From contig JAWXUA010000168.1 in NCBI GenBank assembly GCA_044433065.1, forward strand, positions 1-5,785: a DNA stretch of 5,785 bases. Reading direction: 5' to 3'. The number at the start of each line of letters is the position of its first letter. The stretch's first letter is position 1. The translations under genes and the position numbers were made by a program. Positions 1-5,679 of this stretch are shown piece after piece. The DNA is from Nitratidesulfovibrio sp044433065. Its GTDB lineage: Bacteria; Desulfobacterota; Desulfovibrionia; Desulfovibrionales; Desulfovibrionaceae. Under the pieces are notes generated by a model. That model was given only the letters and a program-made list of their open reading frames with translations. It was not told where the DNA came from and searched no databases.

Positions 1-55
1 CCTCCTCCTTCCTTCAAAACTCTTTAATTGCGATGGAGTTGGTGTCGTTGAATGC

Positions 56-323
56 AATTCGCGGCGCATGGGGGGAGGAGGAAATATATGACGTTCAGCG
101 TGGTGGTGTAGATTGTTCGTTGAACGTACTACGTATGGCTTCGCATGAAGTTTTTGCTAGAGTGTGTCATCATGGGAGAAAGAAAGGCAAGAACATAAGA
201 CGAAGATGGCCCACTCCCTCCGTCAGTTTATTGGCTTGCGCTGCTCGAAGACTCGCAGGCAACTCCTACCAAACTGCCACCTTCCTCCAAGAGGAAGGCT
301 TAAGAACCATGTGGCCGCGATTT
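56..323 (+). ncRNA. Candidate structured RNA, family unknown
   Basis: Positions 56-71 can pair with 307-323: AA, a T-T mismatch, TCGCGGC, then GCATGG, with one bulged base (G313) and one G-U pair. This gives 15 pairs closing about 235 nt. Inside lie a perfect 8-bp hairpin (280-287 with 291-298, loop CAA), a 7-bp helix with one wobble (234-240 with 254-260) and CAGTTT/AAACTG (224-229 with 271-276). A shorter alternative closes at 137-155 with 302-316. The nested shape, with a small hairpin on the 3' side, loosely recalls 6S RNA, but I cannot match conserved 6S sequence. Caution: the two closing segments resemble copies of a motif in the dispersed repeat in opposite orientations, so the pairing may only reflect repeats. 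The orientation is assumed, and no promoter was found. Confidence 0.25.
88..111 (+). CDS. Possible seven-residue leader peptide
   Basis: The frame reads MTFSVVV and then TAG. GGAGGAGG at 74-81 lies 6 nt before the ATG, which is a near-ideal Shine-Dalgarno sequence and spacing, and the best in the whole non-coding flank. The exact complement CCTCCTCC at 1-8 could mask it in a transcript starting further upstream. The frame could be a leader peptide, the surviving start of a decayed gene, or a coincidence in a G-rich tract. Three consecutive GTG valine codons precede the stop, but no attenuation hairpin follows directly. There is no homology evidence. Confidence 0.22.
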   Translation: MTFSVVV

Positions 324-424
324 TAATTAAAAAACAATACCCCATCCACAAATAAAAGTCTTTGAAGGGGATGGGGGTGTGGTGGAAGGGGAAACTTTCT
401 TCAGAAAATTTCCCCTTCCACCAC
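308..424 (+). repeat. Dispersed G-rich repeat, left copy
   Basis: This stretch aligns in the same orientation with 5684-5785. Shared blocks in order are CATG followed by a GCCG-like block, ATTAAAAAAC, ATCCA, AAATAAAA, GGGGATGGGGGT and GGAAGGGGAAA. The left copy continues into a complete hairpin (379-424), while the right copy is cut by the window end. Similar G-rich intergenic elements ending in a long hairpin are, as I recall, common in Desulfovibrionaceae genomes, usually near gene ends. No transposase or target-site duplication is visible, so it looks like a non-autonomous or REP-like element. Confidence 0.65.
379..424 (+). promoter_or_regulatory. Long perfect hairpin before the recD2 ribosome binding site
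   Basis: The arms GTGGTGGAAGGGGAAA (379-394) and TTTCCCCTTCCACCAC (409-424) pair perfectly over 16 bp. After one C-A mismatch, four further pairs (396-399 with 404-407) close on the loop TTCA. No T-run follows on the + strand; A-rich sequence (425-433) follows instead. It is therefore not a textbook intrinsic terminator for + transcripts, though it could act as an RNA-stability element or a partial terminator. Only 10 nt separate it from the AGGA of recD2, which leaves no room for a promoter, so a recD2 message should carry some or all of it. It ends the left dispersed-repeat copy. Confidence 0.7.
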
Positions 425-434
425 GAAAAAAAAC

Positions 435-438
435 AGGA
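435..438 (+). promoter_or_regulatory. recD2 ribosome binding site
   Basis: AGGA lies 5 nt before the ATG at 444 and supports that start over the in-frame ATG codons at 456 and 459. It sits 10 nt after the long hairpin, so the hairpin does not cover it directly. Confidence 0.7.
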
Positions 439-443
439 CGAGT

Positions 444-2900
444 ATGACTAAGACCATGATGCAGGGATCGTTGCCCATTGACGATGACAATATGCCGCTT
501 GAGCTATGTGGCAGTCTTGAGCGTGTGGTTTTCCACAATGCGGACAATGGGTATACGGTTTTGCGTTTTCGTCCTGAGGGGAAAAACAAGGATTTGGTGA
601 CAGTGGTTGGCCATATGGCGGAACCACAGGCTGGTGCGGGACTAAAGGTTCAGGGGCGGTATGTGACCAATGCGAAATTTGGCCGCCAGTTCAGCATGGA
701 TAGCTTTGAAAGTATTTTGCCTGCATCGGTGGAGGGCATTAAGCAGTATTTGGGCTCGGGCCTGATTAAAGGTGTTGGGGCTGTGACGGCTGGCCGCATT
801 GTGGCGAAGTTTGGCGAAGAGACCTTTGATATTTTGGATCATGCGCCTGAGCGGCTGGCTGAAGTTTCTGGTATTGCCAAGAAGACCCTTGAGAGCATTA
901 AGACGAGCTGGCTTGAGCATCGTGGCATTCGCGATTTGATGTTGTTTTTACAACCAAATGGCGTGAGCACGGCCTATGCTGTGAGAATTTATCGCTTTTA
1001 TGGAAGCCATGCGCTTACTGTGGTGAAAGAAAATCCGTACCGGTTGGCCATGGATATACGTGGCATTGGCTTTGTGACAGCGGACCTTTTGGCGACAAAA
1101 TTGGGCTTTGAAAAAGATAGTCCGTTGCGTGCTCAGGCGGCTGTGCTGTATATGTTGCGGACGGTGACGGATGATGGCCATGTGTATTTTCCCATGGATG
1201 GACTCATTACGCTGACGGGCGATAAGCTGGATATTCGTTATGATTTGGCTGAAGATGCCATCCATTCTTTGGAGCGCGAAGAGCGCGTGATTATTGAAGA
1301 AATGGATGGTGTTGAAGGCGTTTATTTGACAAAATTTCATCACTATGAAAGTAAAATAGCGTATTATTTAAAGAGGTTGCTGGCCTCACCAAAGGCTGTG
1401 CACTTTCAGGATGCTGAGGCTACGGTACAGAAAGTTTTGAAGAAGCTTTCCATGCAGTTGGCTAGCGAGCAGTTGGAGGGTGTGCGGTGCAGTACTAAGA
1501 GTAAGGTCATGGTACTGACTGGCGGACCGGGTACAGGTAAGACCACGATTATCAATGCGATTATTAAGGTTTTTGCCGAGATTGGGGCCAAGATTTTGCT
1601 GGCTGCACCAACGGGCCGAGCTGCTAAGCGCATGAGCGAAACCAGTGGTCGTGAGGCTAAGACCTTGCATAGACTGCTGGAATTTAGCCCTAAAGAAGAT
1701 GGCTTTGCGCGCAATGAGGATAATCCGCTTGCGTGTGGCTTATTGGTGGTGGATGAGGCGTCTATGATGGACACCATGCTCATCTATCATTTGTTGAAGG
1801 CTGTGCCGCTGGGTGCGACCTTACTTTTTGTGGGCGACGTACACCAGTTACCGTCGGTTGGACCGGGCAACGTTTTGCACGATATTATTGCGTCCAAGGC
1901 TGTGCCTGTGGTGGAGCTGTGCGAAGTTTTCAGGCAGGCTGCTGAGAGTGAAATTATTTGTAATGCCCACTTAATTAACCGTGGCGAAGTGCCGTCGCTG
2001 GAGTCATCTAAGGATCGGCTGTCGGATTTTTATTTTATTCGGCAGAATAATCCTGAACGTGTTGTAGATATGATTGTTGAATTGGTGCGTGACCATATTC
2101 CACGCCGCTTTAAACTGCATTCTATTAATGACATTCAGGTACTTACACCTATGCATAAAGGTGTAGCAGGTGCAGGTAATTTGAATTTACGCTTACAAGA
2201 GGCGTTGAATAAACAGACCTTGAGCATTCAGCGTGGTGATAGACAGTATCGTCTCGATGATAAGGTTATGCAGATACGTAATAACTATGATAAGGACGTG
2301 TATAACGGTGACATCGGTCGTATTTGCGCTGTGAATGTGAAAGAGAAAGAGCTTACTGTGCGTTACGATGACCGCAATGTTCTTTATGCATGGGATGAAC
2401 TGGATGAAATTGTGCCAGCATATGCTATTTCTGTGCATAAATCACAGGGTTCGGAATATCCAGCTGTAGTTATTCCTGTTTTGACACAGCATTATATGTT
2501 GTTACAACGAAATTTAGTCTATACTGGTGTCACCCGTGGCAAGCAACTTGTTATTCTTGTGGGCGAAAGTAAAGCACTTTCCATGGCTGTGAAAAATAAT
2601 CGCATGCAAAAGCGGCATACACGTTTGGCTCAGAGGCTGGCTCCTTTGGAAAGTTTGCCTGTAAAGGATACAAAACTAAAAACAAAGAAAAAGGCTAAGA
2701 AGCTTGAGCAAGCTGACCTTGTTGCCCCTGATCAGGTAAAGAGCACTCCTTTAAAAGTGGCTCCTTCTGCTGTTGTGGATGTTGATGATTGTGTTGACCC
2801 ACGTGCCGCAGACTATGCTGAAATGCCAGAATTATCTGATATGCCAATAGATTATATGGATGAAGATTTTGCAGATGACTATTATGGAGATGAGGAATAA
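444..2900 (+). CDS. recD2: RecD2-family ATP-dependent 5'-3' DNA helicase
   Basis: This is a superfamily 1B helicase of 818 residues that unwinds DNA 5'-3' using ATP. In the family, RecD2 acts without RecBC in DNA repair and replication-fork maintenance. The N-terminal region (about 20-95) fits the family's OB-like domain. Helix-hairpin-helix segments follow near 105-156 and 196-222. Helicase motifs are all present: Walker A GGPGTGKTT (360-368), motif Ia APTGRAAKRM (388-397), Walker B VVDEAS (435-440), motif III VGDVHQLPSVGPG (463-475), VFRQ (495-498), TPMHKG (568-573), and AISVHKSQGSEYP (661-673) followed by VYTGVTRGK (692-700). No catalytic residue looks lost. The usual family length is about 720-800; the excess is a C-terminal tail (about 735-818) with a lysine-rich patch and then a very acidic end. 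Its stop lies 3 bp before mtaB, implying co-transcription. Confidence 0.95.
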   Translation: MTKTMMQGSLPIDDDNMPLELCGSLERVVFHNADNGYTVLRFRPEGKNKDLVTVVGHMAEPQAGAGLKVQGRYVTNAKFGRQFSMDSFESILPASVEGIKQYLGSGLIKGVGAVTAGRIVAKFGEETFDILDHAPERLAEVSGIAKKTLESIKTSWLEHRGIRDLMLFLQPNGVSTAYAVRIYRFYGSHALTVVKENPYRLAMDIRGIGFVTADLLATKLGFEKDSPLRAQAAVLYMLRTVTDDGHVYFPMDGLITLTGDKLDIRYDLAEDAIHSLEREERVIIEEMDGVEGVYLTKFHHYESKIAYYLKRLLASPKAVHFQDAEATVQKVLKKLSMQLASEQLEGVRCSTKSKVMVLTGGPGTGKTTIINAIIKVFAEIGAKILLAAPTGRAAKRMSETSGREAKTLHRLLEFSPKEDGFARNEDNPLACGLLVVDEASMMDTMLIYHLLKAVPLGATLLFVGDVHQLPSVGPGNVLHDIIASKAVPVVELCEVFRQAAESEIICNAHLINRGEVPSLESSKDRLSDFYFIRQNNPERVVDMIVELVRDHIPRRFKLHSINDIQVLTPMHKGVAGAGNLNLRLQEALNKQTLSIQRGDRQYRLDDKVMQIRNNYDKDVYNGDIGRICAVNVKEKELTVRYDDRNVLYAWDELDEIVPAYAISVHKSQGSEYPAVVIPVLTQHYMLLQRNLVYTGVTRGKQLVILVGESKALSMAVKNNRMQKRHTRLAQRLAPLESLPVKDTKLKTKKKAKKLEQADLVAPDQVKSTPLKVAPSAVVDVDDCVDPRAADYAEMPELSDMPIDYMDEDFADDYYGDEE
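2892..2896 (+). promoter_or_regulatory. mtaB ribosome binding site inside the recD2 end
   Basis: GAGGA lies within the last codons of recD2, 7 nt before the GTG at 2904. This favours the GTG start over the in-frame ATG at 2937, which has no comparable site. The arrangement suggests translational coupling. Confidence 0.65.
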
Positions 2901-2903
2901 GAC

Positions 2904-4439
2904 GTGCTAGAGCAAAAAACACATTGGACCTTTCACATGGTAACCTTCGGTTGCAAGGTTAATCAATACGAAATTCAGGCTATCCGTGAAGCATGGCTAG
3001 CATGCGGTGCTGTAGAAATGGATCAGGCCTTTGTTGCGCTTGCAGAAGATGAAAGCTTAGGGGACGTCCACGCTGATGGCCTTGCTGATACAAAGAATTC
3101 TGCCCCAATTCTTGAGTCTTTCGCAAATGTGGTGCTGATTAATTCATGTGCTGTGACGGCACGTGCCATAACAGATTTACGTCAATATATTAACAGATTA
3201 CATCGCATTGCGCCGCTGTGTCGTATTCTTGTTACTGGCTGTGCCGCCCAGATTTTGGCTCCAACTATTGCTGAGATGGCTGGTGTTGAAGCTGTGATTT
3301 CACAGGAGGGCAAAGACGCGTTATGCGGCTATAATCCTGACAGTTTACGTGACGATAATCCGTTACAGAACCACCAACTTGCATCATGTTTTCCTACAGG
3401 TCCATTGCAAAAAGTAAATAAAAAAGCAGTACAAGAGAAGATATCCATTGATTGTACAGAAGCACATGCCAAAAATGCAGAAGAAATGCTTGTGCCTCAA
3501 AAGTCTCTCAGCTATTCAGCCCTGCGTATTACCGATTTTAAACGCGCCCGTCCTGTAGTGAAGGTGCAAGACGGCTGTTCGCATGGTTGCACATATTGCA
3601 TTGTGCCCCTTGCTCGTGGACGTTCACGTAGCCGTGAAGCGCATGATATTATTGCAGAATTACGCACTTTGCTTGCCGCAGGTTTTCGTGAAATCATGTT
3701 GTCGGGTATCAATTTACGCCAATATGGCCGTGACCTTGAGCCACGCATCAATTTCTGGAATATTTTACAAATGATTGAGCGTGAGCTTGCACCAGAATGG
3801 CATGGCACTGCGCGCATTCGCTTAAGCTCTTTGGAACCGGGGCAAATGGGCGATGAGGCTCTTGAGACCTTGGTCCAAAGCCGCCTTGTGTGTCCGCATT
3901 TGCATATTTCTTTGCAAAGCGGAAGCTATGGCGTTCTGCGACGTATGGGTCGTGGACATTATAAGCCTGCGCCATTACTTGATTTTCTTGAAAAACTTCA
4001 CGAGATATGGCCCACCTATGCCCTTGGTGCGGACATTCTCATGGGTTTTCCTCAAGAGAGTGAAGCCGAGTACACTGAAACTTTGGATGTTGTGCGTGCC
4101 ATGCCTTTGACCTATGCGCACGTGTTCCCATTTTCACGGCGTCCGCATACTGTGGCGGCTGTCATGGATGGCCAAATTCCACGTGAGATAAAAAAGGTTC
4201 GTGCTGCTGCGGTGCGTTCGCTCATTTCAGAGAAGAAAGCCCTTTTTATTGAGTCCCTTAAACATCGCCATGACCTTTCGGTTGTGCTTGATGGTCATGG
4301 GTCGCATAAAGGTGTCACGCAATATTATGTGGATTGTCATGTAGTTGACGTGCCAGAAAATCATGATGCTCGGGCCTTGCTCAATGTTTATTATGCTGGT
4401 CATGATGGTGATAGCGATTTTCTCGTGCGACCAATGTAA
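2904..4439 (+). CDS. mtaB: MtaB-type tRNA (t6A37) methylthiotransferase
   Basis: This radical-SAM enzyme carries two iron-sulfur clusters. In the family, MtaB converts N6-threonylcarbamoyladenosine at tRNA position 37 to its 2-methylthio form, supporting decoding by ANN-reading tRNAs such as tRNA-Lys. The N-terminal cluster cysteines are C17 (TFGCKVNQYE), C82 (NSCAVT) and C113 (VTGCAAQ). The radical-SAM CxxxCxxC is C225, C229 and C232 (DGCSHGCTYCIVP). Further hallmarks are SGINLRQYGRDL (267-278), RIRLSSLEP (304-312), HLHISLQSG (332-340) and GADILMGFPQES (375-386). Residues about 450-511 occupy the TRAM-domain position. GCKVNQYE points to MtaB rather than MiaB (GCQMN) or RimO. At 511 residues it exceeds the usual 430-450, because of two extra segments in the N-terminal domain (about 41-70 and 145-200). 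The start is GTG; ATG at 2937 would still keep C17. It is co-transcribed with recD2. Confidence 0.88.
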   Translation: MLEQKTHWTFHMVTFGCKVNQYEIQAIREAWLACGAVEMDQAFVALAEDESLGDVHADGLADTKNSAPILESFANVVLINSCAVTARAITDLRQYINRLHRIAPLCRILVTGCAAQILAPTIAEMAGVEAVISQEGKDALCGYNPDSLRDDNPLQNHQLASCFPTGPLQKVNKKAVQEKISIDCTEAHAKNAEEMLVPQKSLSYSALRITDFKRARPVVKVQDGCSHGCTYCIVPLARGRSRSREAHDIIAELRTLLAAGFREIMLSGINLRQYGRDLEPRINFWNILQMIERELAPEWHGTARIRLSSLEPGQMGDEALETLVQSRLVCPHLHISLQSGSYGVLRRMGRGHYKPAPLLDFLEKLHEIWPTYALGADILMGFPQESEAEYTETLDVVRAMPLTYAHVFPFSRRPHTVAAVMDGQIPREIKKVRAAAVRSLISEKKALFIESLKHRHDLSVVLDGHGSHKGVTQYYVDCHVVDVPENHDARALLNVYYAGHDGDSDFLVRPM

Positions 4440-4456
4440 TTTTTATTTTTCAACTA

Positions 4457-4482
4457 GACTCGCGCCCCATGAAGGGGTAGTC
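4457..4482 (+). terminator. Weak terminator-like hairpin after mtaB
   Basis: CCCC (4465-4468) pairs with GGGG (4474-4477) around the loop ATGAA, and outer GACT (4457-4460) can pair with AGTC (4479-4482) across an unpaired CGCG. No T-run follows, so efficient intrinsic termination is doubtful and read-through into yicC is possible. The segment CAACTAGACTCG (4451-4462) is also nearly the reverse complement of the CGAGACTAGTT found in the tandem array just downstream (10 of 12 positions). Confidence 0.3.
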
Positions 4483-4494
4483 AATGGCAACACA

Positions 4495-4604
4495 TAATCA
4501 AAAGTGCTTTCGCGACTAATTAAAAGCTCTTTCGAGACTAGTCAAAAGCTCTTTCGAGACTAGTTAAAAGCTCTTCCGAGACTAATCAAAAGCTCTTTCG
4601 AGCT
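4495..4604 (+). repeat. Five tandem 22-bp units, each a potential hairpin
   Basis: Units start at 4495, 4517, 4539, 4561 and 4583. The consensus is TARTYAAAAG followed by CTCTTTCGAGAC; the last unit loses the A of GAGAC. There are no spacers, so this is not CRISPR. In each unit AGCTC pairs with GAG(A)CT around a four-base loop, giving five pairs with one bulged A; in unit 5 the bulge is gone and the stem is perfect. Unit 1 has G4506-C4513 where the other units have T-A, a compensatory change, plus a T-G pair in place of C-G. Unit junctions contain GACTAGTC-like palindromes. The 22-bp period is close to two DNA helical turns, so protein binding to DNA is an alternative to RNA hairpins. The array ends 22 bp before the yicC start. 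Confidence 0.9.
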
Positions 4605-4608
4605 AGGC

Positions 4609-4620
4609 TATATATAAGGA
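4609..4620 (+). promoter_or_regulatory. yicC ribosome binding site and A/T-rich possible -10
   Basis: AAGGA (4616-4620) sits 6 nt before the ATG at 4627 and is a good ribosome binding site. Just upstream, TATATA (4609-4614) resembles a -10 box, but no -35-like hexamer lies 16-18 bp before it, and a start from it would leave almost no leader. The ribosome binding site is well supported; the promoter reading is weak. If it were a promoter, the tandem array would be its upstream DNA rather than part of the message. Confidence 0.45.
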
Positions 4621-4626
4621 TACGCA

Positions 4627-5508
4627 ATGCTTCGTAGTATGACTGGCTTCGGCCGCTGTAATATGGATGGTGATGGCTGGACGCAATCATGGGAAATTCG
4701 TAGCGTTAACGGACGGCACCTTGACCTTAAGTGGCGCTTGCCTCTTGTGGCACGTGGCCTTGAAGGTCCGTTCGAGAAGACCATTCGCCGCTTCGCTTCC
4801 CGTGGTCGTGTGGACGTGACGCTCAACGTGCAATTCCACAAGGCTGGCATGCAGACGGTGCACTTTAATGCCTTGCAAGCAAGTGCCATGTTGGACTCTT
4901 TGGAAGCCCTCGCCAAAAGCCGCAAAGACAAATGTAAGATTGATTACAGCCGTTTACTTGGCCTTTCTTTCCTTTGGGAAGACAGTAATTCTGAGCCAGA
5001 TGAGAGCTTCGTGGCTGCTCTTCAAGAAGGTCTTGCTGTGGCCCTCAAAGATTGGAACAAGTCTCGTGGCCTCGAAGCTAATGCCCTTGCCAAAGATATG
5101 CTCGCTCGCATTGACAGCATGGAAGCATGGGTTGCTCTCATCGAAGAGCGCGCTCCAAGCATCAAGGAAGAACGCTTTGCCGCTGTGCGCGATCGTCTCA
5201 ACCACGTGCTTGAAAGTCTTGAGAGCAACCTTGAAGAGGGTCGCTTCCTTCAAGAAGTCACGCTCATGGCTGATAAGCTTGACGTGAGCGAAGAGCTGAC
5301 CCGTTTGCATGCACACCTCGAACGTCTGCGCGAACTTCTTGCTGATGGCCGTGATGCTGGCAAGCGTCTTGATTTTACGCTGCAAGAATGTTTCCGCGAA
5401 ATCAATACATGCGGTAACAAAATCCAAGATGCTCAGCTCTCGCGCATTGTTGTCGATTTCAAAAATGAACTCGAAAAATGCCGCGAACAAGTGCAGAATA
5501 TGGAGTAG
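4627..5508 (+). CDS. yicC: YicC-family endoribonuclease
   Basis: This is a 293-residue YicC/YloC-family protein. Family members are endoribonucleases; E. coli YicC has been linked to degradation of the small RNA RyhB. The N-terminus LRSMTGFGR (2-10) and IRSVNGRHLDLKWRLP (24-39) are signature YicC-like segments. The C-terminal DUF1732-like part has LMADKLDVSEELTRLHAH (213-230), KRLDFTLQE (246-254) and a terminal segment ending EQVQNME (287-293), which matches the family end, so the protein is complete. Length is typical. Oddity: the usual QE(M/F)NRE(A/S)NT motif reads QECFREINT (253-261), with Phe at the Asn position. The region about 130-205 is helical and charged. The start is fixed by AAGGA and by the SMTGFG alignment. 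Compared with recD2 and mtaB, C-ending codons seem more frequent. No gene follows in the same transcript within the window. Confidence 0.93.
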   Translation: MLRSMTGFGRCNMDGDGWTQSWEIRSVNGRHLDLKWRLPLVARGLEGPFEKTIRRFASRGRVDVTLNVQFHKAGMQTVHFNALQASAMLDSLEALAKSRKDKCKIDYSRLLGLSFLWEDSNSEPDESFVAALQEGLAVALKDWNKSRGLEANALAKDMLARIDSMEAWVALIEERAPSIKEERFAAVRDRLNHVLESLESNLEEGRFLQEVTLMADKLDVSEELTRLHAHLERLRELLADGRDAGKRLDFTLQECFREINTCGNKIQDAQLSRIVVDFKNELEKCREQVQNME

Positions 5509-5530
5509 GTTGGACTTTTTATTTTGCTTT

Positions 5531-5570
5531 GTGGGGGAGACCTCTTTTTTCAAAAAGGGGTCTCGCTCAC
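5531..5570 (+). terminator. Terminator-like hairpin after yicC
   Basis: GAGACCTCTTTTT (5537-5549) pairs with the segment ending GGGGTCTC (5552-5564) over 13 positions, including one T-G wobble, around a minimal TC loop. After one G-G mismatch, GTGGG (5531-5535) pairs with CTCAC (5566-5570). It lies 22 nt after the yicC stop. There is no T-run after the 3' arm; the T-run is inside the 5' arm. It would fold in transcripts of either strand. It likely ends or stabilises the 3' end of the yicC message. Confidence 0.6.
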
Positions 5571-5622
5571 ACACCCTCTACCTAAAACTTCTATTTGTGG
5601 ATGGTAGTACTTATCGTGAACA

Positions 5623-5645
5623 GACTTTACGGCCACACGTAAGTC
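5623..5645 (+). terminator. Second, weaker hairpin downstream of yicC
   Basis: GACTT and ACG (5623-5630, with one bulged T) pair with CGTAAGTC (5638-5645) around GCCACA, giving eight pairs. A T5 run follows at 5652-5656, seven bases after the stem, which is further than usual for an intrinsic terminator. The adjacent AATTTTT...AAAAATT (from 5650) can also pair. Its role is uncertain. Confidence 0.3.
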
Positions 5646-5679
5646 CCTAAATTTTTAGAAAGAAAAAATTATAACCTTT

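Larger units (their letters stand above)
1..443. other. Intergenic region upstream of recD2, no convincing protein gene
   Basis: This stretch holds no reading frame that looks like a real protein gene. The longest open frame (33-326) lacks a ribosome binding site and resembles no family I know. What it does hold, in order, is: a pyrimidine tract CCTCCTCC (1-8); its exact complement GGAGGAGG (74-81), which serves as the Shine-Dalgarno of a seven-codon frame (88-111); complementary segments that may fold into an RNA (56-323), including a perfect 8-bp hairpin at 280-298; and a G-rich dispersed repeat with a long hairpin (about 308-424). I found no tRNA, tmRNA or RNase P signature and no convincing sigma-70 promoter. 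It may instead contain remnants of a decayed gene. Confidence 0.7.

Noticed and set aside
120..148. Sigma-70 promoter with TTGAAC as -35
   Set aside because: The hexamer at the proper spacing (GCATGA) is a poor -10.
137..316. Definite 6S RNA call
   Set aside because: Length and general shape fit, but the closing helix is weak and I cannot align conserved 6S sequence, so it is kept only as an unnamed candidate RNA.
33..326. Open frame of 97 codons on the + strand upstream of recD2
   Set aside because: It has no ribosome binding site, shows no recognisable family or domain, and overlaps repeat and hairpin sequence.
164..355. Open frame of 63 codons on the + strand
   Set aside because: It has no Shine-Dalgarno, its composition is random-looking, and it runs into the dispersed repeat.
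4484..4519. Eleven-codon frame MATHNQKCFRD with an upstream AAGGGG
   Set aside because: The possible ribosome binding site is locked in the CCCC/GGGG hairpin, and the frame ends inside the first tandem unit. It is likely chance.
4495..4604. CRISPR array
   Set aside because: The units abut without spacers, are only 22 bp long, and no cas gene is present.
4954..5574. Minus-strand open frame of 206 codons opposite yicC
   Set aside because: It is antisense to a complete, clearly recognised gene, and begins inside the terminator-like hairpin with no ribosome binding site. It is best read as a shadow frame.
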